DNA of 64,000 nucleotides. Source: Grammothele lineata (Eukaryota; Basidiomycota; Agaricomycetes; Polyporales; Polyporaceae). A program made the translations under genes and the position numbers. Each line of letters opens with the position of its first letter. The first letter of the stretch is position 1. The DNA is taken from NCBI GenBank assembly GCA_002150815.3, contig NDFF03000367.1:1-64000 (forward strand), given 5' to 3'. Below the pieces are notes generated by a model. That model saw nothing but the letters and a program-made list of their open reading frames with translations. It was not told the origin of the DNA and did no database searches. Below, piece by piece: positions 1 through 11,059 of this stretch.

Positions 1-99
1 CTAACCCTAACCTAACCCTAACCTAACCCTAACCCTAACCCTAACCTAACCTAACCCTAACCTAACCCTAACCCTAACCTAACCCTAACCTAACCCTAA
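1..99. repeat. Telomere repeat tract (chromosome end)
   Basis: The window begins with an unbroken run of C-rich telomeric units reading into the chromosome. The tract mixes two unit lengths, about ten CCCTAA (6 nt) and seven CCTAA (5 nt), ending at AAATAAAATT. The C-rich strand at the left edge means the G-rich TTAGGG/TTAGG strand ends to the left, so this is a left chromosome end. Confidence 0.97.
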
Positions 100-800
100 A
101 AATAAAATTTGTACTCCCGTCTTTTTAAACCTTTCACACAGTTTCCTGTAACTAGGCACCTTGCCTGCACAACCTGCAAACCTTGGGTTAGACTAGTGCT
201 TTTACTTTTAGCTTTAAACCCCTTACTTACACTACCACTACTACCTTAAAAGTGCTACGGTAGCACAGCCACCGTACACACCCTTCCACACACACACACT
301 TCACTTCCGACAACAACACTTCTTCTTACTTACCCCAAGTTAACTACTGAAACTTTAGTACAGCCCTTTCAAACCTTTGCACACCCTACTTACAACACCT
401 ACTTACCAAAACACTCTTTACACACTTAAAAACCACCTCCACTTTAATTTACCCACCCAGTACTTCTTTTTGCCAACAACACTTTTACTTCCACTCCCTT
501 CAAAACACCGTATCTTTTCTCTACTCACCTAACTTACCCCTGTCTTACTCACTTTGACAGTTCAACACAGCCACCTTACACCACCCTCTTTTCAGTTAAA
601 CACACCAACACTACTCTTTTACTTCTTGCTTCACATATCACCGTGCAATCTCATATTAAGCTAACATTTCATTTATTGCAGCTTCAGTTGCTCAAGCTCT
701 ACTATCAATTCAAAAACCCCTTTCGCACATCGCTCGACGGGGGCTTAATATTACAACATTCCTGCCCGGTATTTTCTTTTTCCTTTCTTGTTCCTCAATG
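100..800. other. G-poor subtelomeric strip, no gene
   Basis: Just inside the telomere the plus strand is very poor in G and rich in short TTAC, CACC and CTTTT runs. G becomes normal at about 700-800. No plausible reading frame is seen. The strand asymmetry resembles that of the adjoining telomere repeat and may reflect degenerate telomere-associated sequence. Confidence 0.6.
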
Positions 801-3140
801 AGCGCAACCTCTGTACCATTCGGTTCCGTGGCGATCTAACATCGCTATTGTATGTACAACTCATCGTGACTTACTTGAAGTCATCGTCTCGCACCTTTTG
901 TTTCTATTGTCCCAGACTCTCTCACGATCGTTCATAGTCATTGTTCTCATGTACTTATATAGTTGGGTCTCCCTGAGGATGTTCCTCAGTTTGACCTCCT
1001 TTTCCAATCGAGGCCTTTCTCCCCACAAAACCCCCGTGTGTCGCTCGTCATTTACCACAGTGCTCGACTTCGCCTCTTCGGTGTACGTCCTTCCAGATCC
1101 CTCGACCCTCGACCGCGTGCGCTCGTCGTACGTCTCATAGGCGCCCGTGCTGGCCTCGGCGTAACACTTAAACTCAATGGTAATCAAGTAGAACAACAAA
1201 GCCTGCCCTCAGCTATGCTATGCCAGCTTTAAAGACAAATATAGTGCCATTCAATCCCATGCACTTCCAAAGTTAGCACACTATAAAGAGCAGAAACAAT
1301 CACATATGTGCTCCTTCACACGGGGGCTTGACTGAATGGTTAAGCTGAAAAATAAGCTTTTAAAACACCAGGCTAGCCTTACAGACCTAGTCCCTTAAAG
1401 CACATCATGTGAGGACACACACATTGCAGTGAAGAAGCTGGTGATTGAGAGGGTTAAACAGGCATTACACGAGGAGGAGTAGGTGTGGGTGCGGGCACTA
1501 GAGTTAATGCGCGTGAGGTGGCTCCGCAAATAAGACATAGACATGTACGGGGGATACGTACATACTAACTGTGCATAAAATATAACTTGTATACAAACAA
1601 AGAACACTAAATATATGTATATTGATTTCATCAAACACATCTCATTAACATCACAAGCTATCTAACATAAACGTATATAATTGCTGCTCGACCGAGAGCT
1701 GCTAAAGCAAAGAGGCGATTGAATGCACCATCATTTAGTAAGCCATGTGCATCTCTAAATAAAATGGGCGGTGATAGGTATCCCTGTCTCTGACCACAGC
1801 CATGAATAGCTGTTCCACTCACACCCACTCGCATTTATATATAAAATGCAACCTTTTAATTGCTAGGGTCTCACATTCCCCACCGTACATCACTTGCATT
1901 ACAGCTCGCATTCTCTCTCTGCTCATCCAGTTCAGCTCATCTGTGGTAGATAGTCTGCCTAAGTCTGACAGGCCTGTTTTGGGGCTCTGTTCCTCTTGTA
2001 TGCGTATATCCTAAATTAACATATTATGTTTTAGGAACCTGTCGAAGTGCACACTTTACACACACCTCAGTTGCCTCATTTATTTTACTCGCTAGGCTTT
2101 GCGGACTCGGTATGTTATGATATTGCTTATCGAATTCTAGCTCGCTGACTGTTCTCTAAAAGGTAATAAGCATTGCTATCTCTTAGATAGGCATGCTCAT
2201 ACTCACCTCATTTCTCAAGACGTCCCTCATTTCAATGCCTTCATTTTCGTACGGCATGCCAGAAAGACTATAGCAAAAATGTTCACAAAATGAGACAATT
2301 TCGGCATGCAGTACATTCTTGCATGAGCCCTTTTATATATCTCCCCCTCTGCTTCTTTTTCTTCTAGGTTTATGTGCCTTGCACTGGACTCTACATTGTA
2401 CATATTAGACCTATCTCCCTTCTCGCCCTCTTATATTGCCACATCTCCTTCAGGTCCCGCTTTTCCTTTTTCTCTCTCTCTGCCCCCTCACTATGCTGCC
2501 ACCCTTACAAACCAGGACCCCAGATAATACAGTTATATGCCTGATTTTTTGGGGCCCTTCGAGCCCCCATTTGGTCTAAATTGTATAGAGGGGTCTAGAC
2601 CGCATTTTGATCCGAATTTTGGGCAGACTTCAAGCAGTAGGCCACCGCCGGTCCGAATTTTGGTCAGGCCTCAAAAATCGCAAATTTTCTCTGCCAAACC
2701 CTAAAAATTGCTTTGGGGCGCTCTGCGGCACTCCTATAAGTACTGACAAGGCAGAAAAGAAGAATGCATATGGCAGAAATAATGTATAGAGCATGTGTAG
2801 TCCCCTTGTAGTAAGTTGGCCACGAAAGCTGGTCTATAGACATCATGAAGAGGCTTATGGCCGTGAAACCTATTTTATAGATGCAGAGGCCGCTGAGCTT
2901 TTTAAATACTAAGATTAAAATATCATACGTCACAAGAGCGAAAGTTCATTTGTACGATGCGGAGAATTGAGTTGATGTGCTGTGAGCAGGACAATATAAG
3001 CGTCAAATGGCAAATATGTCTGCGTGGATCACTTGGTTTCAAGTAGAACATGACTTAGTTGACCTGAAAGGCCTTTGAGTAACGCCGTGGCATATGCAGG
3101 ACAACTTAAAGACGACTTGCTGAGGAACACATTCACAGTA
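801..3140. other. Subtelomeric sequence without a recognisable gene
   Basis: AT-rich sequence with only short chance frames. One stretch on the minus strand, about 1,798 down to 1,672, reads as a 40-codon coding-like block (includes FRDAHGLLNDGAFNRLFALA) and may be a gene relic, but I do not recognise it. A G/T-rich patch around 2,545-2,700 repeats the words GGTC and CCGAATTTTGG. Nothing else is supported. Confidence 0.5.
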
Positions 3141-5552
3141 TCAGAGAGATTGCGCAGAGCAGAAAACATGTAATGCCGATGAAAGGTGAAGATAAAGGTC
3201 TTTACCAAATTCGCGCGGGCCGCTCGCAAGGAGGGCTTGGTAATCCTTTGTTATTGTGTCATCTTTGAGTGCCTTTTTGATCCTTAATAGTAGTTGTGCG
3301 TCATCTACTGTCGATTCATGAGAGGGTTGCATTGCTTTGATTGCAAAAAACTCTAAAGTTAACAGTGTTCGACCTTGATTATCACTGTATACTCCCTCTT
3401 TATAATCTGGCCTCCTGGACAGAGGGTCGGCTTGAATCATTGTTTTCCCTAGTTTGTGGCGTAAAATGAAGTTGAAGCGGGTAAAAAAGAGTGCCCATCT
3501 GGCTTGTTGTCGTGATAACTTATGCACCTGGTGGAAGTATGTGAGATTCAGGTGATCAGACTAAATTTCGATTGGTTCAGGGTGGCCTTCCAAGTAGTGT
3601 CGGTATTCTTCTAATGCCCGAATGATGGCTAGCATTTCTTTGTCATAAATCTCATAGTTACGCTCGTATTCATTGAGCGATTTAGAGTGGAATGCTACTG
3701 GGTGCCATAAACCATCTTCGCCGAGTTGTTCGAGGACTGCACCTATTGTGAAGTCTGATGAATCGGTTTTTAGTCAGTATGGAGCTGTGTCGTTTGGAAG
3801 TTGTAGTATAGGTGCTGTAGTGAAGGCTTCCTTTAATCGATCAAACACGAGTTGTTGTTCCTCGTTCCATTGCTAGGGCATATCCTTACATGTAAGGATG
3901 GTAAGTGGGTGAGCAATCTTTGCAAAATCCTTGATAAAACGCCGGTAGAAGTTTGCGAGTCCTAGGAAGGCCTGAATGTGTTTAACTTTAGTTGGTGTAG
4001 GCCATCCTTTTACTCCTTCAACTTTCTTAGGGTCCATTGACACGCTGTTCTTTGAGATGATTAGTCCGAGAAATTCAACTGTGGATTGTTTAAATTTGCA
4101 TTTCTCAGGCTTAACGAACAGGTCGTTGTCTTGTAACTTTTGTAGTACCCTGGATACTAGTTGCTAGTGTAGCGTCAAGTCGTCGGTGAAGATGAGGATG
4201 TCATCAATATAAACTACTACGTGCCCTGTAGCAATCTCTTCTTCTAGTACGTCATTCATCATTGCTTGGAAGGTGCTTGGGGCATTGCATAGTCCAAAGA
4301 GCATAACTGTTGGTTCAAACAGGCCCCTAAAGGTTGAGAACACCACCTTTTCTTCATTGCCTTCCTTTATACGGACATTGTGGTAGCCCCATCTTAAGTC
4401 TATGAACGTGAAGATGGAGGCTTGCGAAAGGCGATTAATGAGGTCGGACGTGCGGGGTATTGGGAACCAGTTTTTCTTGGTTACTGCATTCAATGCTCTA
4501 TAGTCTTGGACTAGTTGTGGTGATCCATCCTTCTTCTTCACAAAGAAAACTGGCGAGGCTAGTGGGCTTTTCGATGGTCATATGTAGCCTTTTGCTTGCT
4601 GCTCGTTGATCCACTCATCTAAGGTGTTGCGTTCTGCCTTGTTCATTGGGTATGGCGTTGAATGCTTTGAGAGTGATGCCCTAGGAATCAGCTCAATAGC
4701 ATAATTATAGGGTTTACATGTGGACATCCTGTATGAAGCTTCCTTAGAAAAGACAATGCCGTGCTTATGGTAGTGTTCTGGCACGGTGTCTTTCTAGATG
4801 TTGTTAGGCTTGCCGACTTCGGGAGCATTAGCCATGACTGGGTTCTTGTCTCTCTTTCCATATTGTGCCATATAGGTGTCCGAGTCGTTATGAAGTATAC
4901 GAGCATCCAGGTCGTCAGAGTGGGTTATGTAGTGCACAAAGGTTTCGGGATCATTCCAATCGCCACGTTTGAGGTCCCCATACTGATCTTGTGCGACTAC
5001 TTCTAAATGAGGTATTTCCAGTTGATCCAAGTCCTCTTCTTGAATGTCGAGGTAGTTCAGAGCACATTCCGTCGGGCAGCGGGTGAAGTTGATTTTTTGT
5101 TCCTTCTAGTCAATTTCTGAGTTGTGTTCGCATAAAAAACTTATGCCAATGATGATATCGTGGTGGCCGATTTCTGCAATGAGGAACGATTGCCATGACG
5201 TGTGATTACCAATGCGCACTTGACAACGGGCATAGTGGGTGATCAATCCCTTCTTATTCTCCGTTGCATCTGCATTGAAGACTCGTACTTGTCTTTTAAG
5301 CAGGCGCATGGCCAATTTGTGGTCCTGAATAAACCTGTTGTGCATAAAGCATAAGTATGCTCCTGAGTCTAGGAGTGCAAACGGCTGGACTTCTGTATCA
5401 CGCTGTTTCAGTACTAGTTGGACGTTCATAGAATGTATAGACAATGCGGAGGCATGAATATATACATGTCCAGAGCTAGGTACATCGGGTTCATTAGATA
5501 GCGTAATTTTACGTATACAAGTCGTTGACGGGGTGCAATGGCCAGCCAGCAT
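3141..5552 (-). pseudogene. Broken pol (protease, reverse transcriptase, RNase H) of Ty3/gypsy element
   Basis: The frame starts next to the gag stop. It shows an aspartic protease with the active-site string LLDSGA (near 5,370), then a linker and the reverse transcriptase. The catalytic YIDD lies at 4,200-4,211 and a substrate-pocket block FGLCNAPSTFQAMMNDVL is just upstream of it. The RNase H part follows, with YEIYDKEMLAII and a DHLNLTYF block near 3,550. Coding breaks off after LSRRPDYKEG and a short linker. Seven in-frame stops are seen (plus coordinates 5,106, 4,794, 4,578, 4,164, 3,873, 3,774, 3,561). Each is one transition from a Trp, Gln or Arg codon. Integrase is absent. The domains are recognised with high confidence; the exact family within Ty3/gypsy is not determined. 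Confidence 0.88.
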
Positions 5553-7189
5553 TACAACCCTTGGAGAAAATCCTTCTCATCGATGACCTCCTCGATGCGA
5601 GCGGTCTCGACAGCGGGTTCCTCGCTCTTCTTTTCGTCGAATTGCTTGAGGGCGGTGGCGATAAACTCCATGCGTTCACGGTGTTCAGCCTCTTTCTCCT
5701 CAGTCGAGCGGATGCGAGTAGCCGGTGCCTTGCCTTTGTCCTGAGAGGTGGATGTCGTTGGAGTGTCGAACTTCTTGAGCATTTCGTAGTCGCCCTTGTA
5801 CTTAGGGTTGCGACACTTCTCGTTCTTCTTGTACGGGTGTTTACCGCAGCGGAAGCACTTCTTGTTGTCCATCCATTCCATTTGTTCCTTGGACAGCTTC
5901 TCCGGTTTCTTCATCACATTGATGTTCATTGCATTAGGATCTTTCAATGAGCTTGGCTGCGAACTAAATGAGCGGGTTTTGCGGCCGTGGTCGTTGCGAA
6001 GTTCCGTGTCGAGAGCAAGGACCCAATTAGGGTAAGCAACCCAGGTCTTGGGGACCTGCTGAACCTGCTGCGGTGCTGTCATCATGATGACAGTCTTGGA
6101 CTGGGAGAGCTCCTTGCCGAGTTGGTCATTGATGCGGCGGATGAGCTCAACATCGCTGTAACCGGTCTGGTGGGCATAGCGGCGGAACTGTTCGGCACAC
6201 TGAGTGAGCGTACTGTGGGACTTGCCGCAGATGCTCTTGAGGTTGTTCTGTGCCGATTTCTCTGGGGCGAGGTCACGGTATCCAATGCTGAGACGAAAAA
6301 TAAAATCTTTCTAGGTGCTGAGGGCTTTGCCTTCGGCGGCTGCCTTAGCATAATTCGACATGTAGTTTGACGGGCCGTCCTCCAGGTACATGAGTGCCGT
6401 CGTAATGATTTAGTCGTCGCTGATGATGTTCTGGTAGCGACACCAAATGCCAAACTTAGTCAACTAGTGTTCCAATGTGATACCATCTTTAGATTCCTTG
6501 TAGTGCAGTGGGTCGGCAATCTTCGGCTTAGGTTGGTGCGATGTGGTTGCGATGGGGGCGGCGTGAGCGGTAGAGCCGAGTAGAGCGGAGGCCTGAGCGT
6601 TCATCAACTGTTGAATCTGAGTTGAATGTTGCTGAATGACGTTTGAAAGGACCGTGTTGTTGTTGTTGAGCATTAACAACTCAGCATCGAGAGTCTTGAC
6701 CTTTTTGGATGCCCTGGTGAGTGCTGCCTTTATGGTATCGCGGTCCTTAACTAGCGTCTGAATTGCTTTGGCCAGTGTTTCCATATTGTCGCTGAACTTG
6801 TGGTGGGCTGCCGCATTTGCATCTACGTGTTCGTAGACCTTGACACCAAGGAGGTTGTAGATATGCACCGTTTGCTGATATGTGATGGTCTTAACAATGC
6901 TCATGACCCAATCAATCGTATCATCAGCAAGACGGAAGTCCTGTGCGCTTGCACGGATAGCATCCTCCAGTGTGTCATATTGCGTGCCATTCCATTCGTA
7001 GAACGGAGGGTGAGTAGCCAATGTAAGGGTCGGAGTCGGGGACGGAGGCCTGGTTGGTTGTTGTGAGGGAGCCGGATCCGGGTTACCTTGCCGTGATGTT
7101 TCTGATTGCGGGGGGACGGACCCTGGCTGCGATGTATTGCCCAGAAGTCGATCTGGGTCGAGCGGTGTAAAGCGATTTTTGCTTGCCAT
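5552..7189 (-). pseudogene. Broken gag of Ty3/gypsy element
   Basis: The frame begins at ATG 7,189 (MASKNRFTPLDPDRLLGNT) in a Pro/Ser/Thr-rich leader. It then runs through a helical, coiled-coil-like capsid region (KKVKTLDAELLMLNNNNTVL). It ends with a nucleocapsid-like cysteine motif CFRCGKHPYKKNEKC near 5,860-5,820, whose spacing departs from the usual CX2CX4HX4C. Three internal stops occur at plus 6,464, 6,410 and 6,311, the first two about 18 codons apart. Reading through them gives an uninterrupted capsid-like sequence. All three are single transitions from Trp or Gln codons. The gag stop overlaps the protease frame at 5,552, consistent with a separate or frameshifted pol. Confidence 0.8.
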
Positions 7190-7289
7190 GATAGAGAGGA
7201 GAGTGGTGTTGTTTATTCAAAAAACTAGTGCCGCTGATACAAAACTATTCTCAAACTAAAACTATGCTGCCCAATCTAAGTTGCACGTG

Positions 7290-7997
7290 TACACAAATTG
7301 CTCGTAGATCTCCGTGCAGATAGTCGCGTAGTTCTTCTTGAGGTTAGCGAGCGTGATGAGTTCAAAGCGCTTGCAAACCCTGAGGATCTCGTGGAACTCC
7401 ACACTAAGCCACTTGCGAGAGTGAGGGGCCTCGAGAAAACGTGCGATGGCTTCGAGCCGCAGTGAAGGTCTGGAGGGCGAGGCGGTCGCATTCGGGCACC
7501 TTGGTCTCAAGGAACTTCTTGAAACGAGGGTCTCAGAGGGCACTGATGCGGGTGAGGACAGTGTTGACCTTAGGGCGGACGATAGTGATGGACTCGCTGT
7601 AGTTCTTACATCCGAAGTCGGGGATGTCGGGAGCAGAGCGACGGGCGGTCTGTGTGTCGTAAGGGTGGAAGCAGATCTTAGAGAGGTCCGGCTTCTTGAT
7701 GGGCGGGCCAAGCGGTTCGGTTCGGTGATCGGCTAGCGGGCGGCGGGCGATGTGTTCGTGTTGGGTGAGACCCTTAGTGATGGAAATGGGAGGTGAAAGT
7801 GGCTTGCAACGAGGGACGAGCAGCGTAGGGTTGGCTGCCTTCTTGGTGAGGCGGCAGCGGCGGGCAGCGTCGGCCTTGTCCTTGGCGAGGATGTAGTCGA
7901 CCTGCTCGACGGTGGGACGGTGCCTACACTCCAGGTAGTTGTCCGGGTTTTTGTCGGCGAAGGGATTAAATGATAAACGTGTGGGACAACAGTCCAC
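7290..7997 (-). pseudogene. Unidentified ORF upstream of gag, frameshifted
   Basis: A minus-strand frame from about 7,997 reads NYLECRHRPTVEQVDYILAK and continues as a basic, Pro-rich sequence to a stop near 7,533. Coding character then continues in a second frame (DPRFKKFLETKVPECDRLAL) to about 7,290. The two pieces join if one frameshift near 7,535 is assumed. It sits where the 5' leader of the retroelement would be. It could be an extra element ORF or a host fragment interrupted by the element. No function is assigned. Confidence 0.4.
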
Positions 7998-8000
7998 AAA

Positions 8001-8832
8001 CTCTTAGGGGGAAGAGAGGCGGGACGCGAGTGACTTAGACACTAACGCGTGGCGCCAGTTGAAGTAAACAGACTTGTTCTAATGTCACGGCAGGTGCTGC
8101 TACAAGGACAAACAAACAAAGAAAGCGCTGGGGCTTACTTGTAGGGCAAACAAATAAAGGTGCTGTAATGGGGTGCAAATAGAGGTGCAGCGAGGGGCAG
8201 TGCCGTTAGGCTGCAAGCAGGCAGGAGTCTAGCAAGAGATGTATAGAGGGAGGACTCCAGGTAAGGAGGAGGAGCGAACAGAAGAACAAGTCTGCCCTCT
8301 CAGGGTCAGACAGGGGGTCCTTATATATGTGTGGGGGGTCTACAATGCACTACCTATGATTGGATGCTAAAGATAGGGGGAATATCAAATGGTTACCAAG
8401 GGAGCGAGTCTGGATTGCATCCGGGTGATCCAGAGCTTTGGGATACGTGAAATAGGAATGGCCGGAAGGATCCGAAGGGGTGACATTATCCATAAAGTAA
8501 GATATATGTAATAGGGCCCAGAAGGGTCCTGCCATGTGGTCTGTAGGGTTCCCTGAAGGGTTAGGGGTTCTCCCGCCCTAGGTTCAATCCCTGCAAGGGG
8601 CGAAACAAATAGGGGCGCCTTTTGTGGGCGTCAAGACCACATGAGATCAAAAACCATTACAGAATTCCTGTAAGAGGATATCTAGGCAAACTAGTATATT
8701 AAATGGCAGCTAAGGTTATACAAAAGTGGTGGTGGGGGGAGAATGTGTTGCATGGTCGGATGAGGGCCGAGGGTCAACAGCTAAATGATCCCACATAAAG
8801 AGTGGATTGTCCTACTTTGCCTGTTCAGATGC
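8001..8832. other. Unique spacer between retroelement and palindrome; weak tRNA-like B box
   Basis: No gene is seen. At 8,581-8,590 the string GGTTCAATCC followed by CTGCAAGGGG matches a Pol III B box with a short T-arm-like surround. A convincing A box is not present upstream, so this is at most a worn tRNA-derived repeat. The sequence is not mirrored on the far side of the palindrome, which fixes the palindrome edge at 8,833. Confidence 0.4.
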
Positions 8833-9854
8833 ACCAAGGACCGCTGCACTTGCGCTCACACTCTGGCCCTGCACTGCCACCTGGCCTGACTGCTCACCCA
8901 GCTGAGGAGGCCCACCAAGCATGGCCATCATGGTGCCCCAGAATGTCAATGGCATTTACTTTGCGAGCACCTCCTGCTCCTACTTGATTATACTGTCAAA
9001 GTTGTCCTTCTTCTGGCGGAGGTATTCCCACTCCTTTAAATACTGCCGCTATGGCTCAAGTCGCTTTTGCTCTAGATATGTGAGCAGCGCCTTGGAGGCG
9101 ATGGAGGGCTGTAAGATGAGGCATATGGGGTCAGCAACTTGGATACTTGATTGTGAGAAATGACAGAAAAATATAGTGCTTACTATCTCAGAACCACTAA
9201 AAAGGCCGCTAAATGTTCAACCACCATGCAAGAGCCCCTTATGGGTGTGTTCCCACTCCTTGAGATGCTTGAGCTTCATCTTCGCCTCCTTTTTTGTGAA
9301 TTCAATTAGGATGTTCATATCCTTATGTGCCTTAACGATGGGGCGCACGTCAGGCATTTTGAAGATTACAATTGCTACAGGATCAAGTTAGAACGGCAAG
9401 TGGTGTTAACGGTGGAGGTCAGACAAGACTCACATTCAAGGAAGGGTATCATGGATATAAGGCCCCTATCCTTGGCATTGCCCGTCTATTTCGGGAAGAT
9501 GATAGCATTTTCTGGGTTGGGGGGTAACATGCTCAGGGTGGGTGTTGAGCAATACTACTTTGGACAGATCGCGGTTAAGATACTTGAGGTCTTCAACTGG
9601 CTATCTGTTCTCTGATCGACATGCATTGCAAAATAAGCGATGGATGATGTAGAACTGGTAGGGGTCTAACTTGTCAAAAACAGGCATAGCAGTCTGAAAG
9701 ACAAAGGCACATCATTAGCCAATGCGAGCAAAAAGGGATGGGCACTTGCATAGTGGTATTGCATAGTGAATATCACAATCTCGTAGAATTGGGAGAGGTA
9801 TGCCAAAAAATAATTGACGCTGGGTTGTTTTGCTGTTCACCATCTATGCTGACA
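8833..9854 (-). pseudogene. TIM50: TIM50 pseudogene fragment, left outer copy
   Basis: This is the mirror image of the copy at 21,528-22,549, where the reading is described in full. On the minus strand it encodes the phosphatase-like intermembrane-space domain and C-terminal tail of the mitochondrial inner-membrane presequence translocase subunit TIM50. The 5' third of the gene is absent: the fragment starts at a splice acceptor bordering the minisatellite. It carries in-frame stops and a frameshift, so it is not functional. It differs from its mirror copy by a few substitutions, mostly transitions, such as those around 8,927-8,933. Confidence 0.85.
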
Positions 9855-9869
9855 CTGTTGGAAGGTTAG

Positions 9870-10745
9870 GTAAGTTGAACGGTGAAGATAGCGAAATAAG
9901 CGACCAAAGTGGCCAGCGCCAAATGGCGAAGTGAGCGACCAAAGTGGCCAGCGCTAAATGATAAAATGGGCGACCAAGGTGGCCGGCCTCAAATGACGAA
10001 GTGAGCAACAAAGGGGATGGGTGCCTCATAGCGAAATAAACGACCAAGGTGGCCGGCGCCAAATGGTGAAATGGGCGACCAAGGTGGCCGGCGCCAAATG
10101 GCAAAGTGAGCGACCAAAGTGGCCAGCGCCAAATGGTAAAATGGGCGACCAAGGTGGCCGGCATCAAATGACGAAGTGAGCGACCAAAGTGGCCAGCGCC
10201 AAATGGTAAAATGGGCGACCAAGGTGGCCGGCGCCAAATGGTGAAATGGGCGACCAAGGTGGCCGGCGCCAAATGGTGAAATGGGCGACCAAGGTGGCCG
10301 GCCTCAAATGACGAAGTGAGCAACAAAGGGGATGGGTCCCTCATAGCGAAATAAACGACCAAGGTGGCTGGCGCCAAATGGTGAAATGGGCGACCAAGGT
10401 GGCCGGCGCCAAATGGCAAAGTGAGCGACCAAAGTGGCCAGCGCCAAATGGTAAAATGGGCGACCAAGGTGGCCGACGCCAAATGGTGAAATAAGCAACC
10501 AAGGTGGCCAGCGCCAAATGGTAAAATGGGCGACCAAGGTGGCCGACGCCAAATGGTGAAATAAGCAACCAAGGTGGCTGGTGCCAAATGACGAAATAGG
10601 CAACCAAGGTAACTGGCCCTGAGCAACGAAGAGGATTGATTCTGATGGGTAAGTGAGTAATAAAAATGGCCATCAGGGACCCATCCCCTTTATTGCTCAC
10701 TTCGTCATTTAAGGCCGGCCACCTTGGTCGCTTATTTCGCTATGA
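9870..10745. repeat. 35-bp minisatellite array, left outer
   Basis: This is a tandem array of a 35-bp unit of the form GCGCCAAATGGTGAAATGGG followed by CGACCAAGGTGGCCG. Unit starts (CGACC) fall every 35 bp, for example at 10,041, 10,076 and 10,111. Variants alternate GGTGAAATGGG with GCAAAGTGAG, and GGCCGG with GGCCAG. Because 35 is not a multiple of three and the unit lacks stops, long spurious frames with HLAPATLVAHF-type repeats appear on both strands. They are not genes. An inner remnant of the same repeat continues at about 10,835-11,035. Confidence 0.93.
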
Positions 10746-11059
10746 GGGAGAGGTAGCTGCGATATGAGAGTAGGGTCCGATGTAGAAGTACATGTAGATT
10801 GAATCAGCAACCCATTGTAAGTAATAGCTTAGTTGCCTATTTCGCTATGAGGGACCCATCCCCTTTGTTGCTCACTTTGCCATGTGGGGCTGGTCACCTT
10901 GGTCGCCCATTTCACCATTTGGCGCCGGCCACCTTGGTTGCTTATTTTGCTATGAGGGACCCATCCCCTTCGTCGCTCCCTTCGCCATTTGGTGCCGGCC
11001 ACTTTGGTCACTTATTTCGCTATGAGGGAGAGGTAGCTGCGATATGAGAGAAGTAGGGT

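Larger units (their letters stand above)
3141..8000 (-). mobile_element. Decayed Ty3/gypsy LTR retrotransposon, integrase end missing
   Basis: Read on the minus strand the order is an unidentified leader ORF (7,997-7,290), gag (7,189-5,552), protease, reverse transcriptase and RNase H (5,552-3,141), the order of Ty3/gypsy elements. No integrase (HHCC or DDE region) or chromodomain is seen below 3,141, so the 3' part is lost. I could not match a pair of long terminal repeats. Both gag and pol carry in-frame stops, so the copy is dead. Confidence 0.85.

Noticed and set aside
861..1232. Overlapping small ORFs on both strands near 0.9-1.2 kb
   Set aside because: No splice context, no family resemblance, and competing frames on both strands.
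2607..2933. Integrase part of the retroelement
   Set aside because: No HHCC or DDE pattern in either strand; the frames there are chance.
8535..8600. tRNA gene or SINE
   Set aside because: Only a B-box-like string is present; no A box or cloverleaf.
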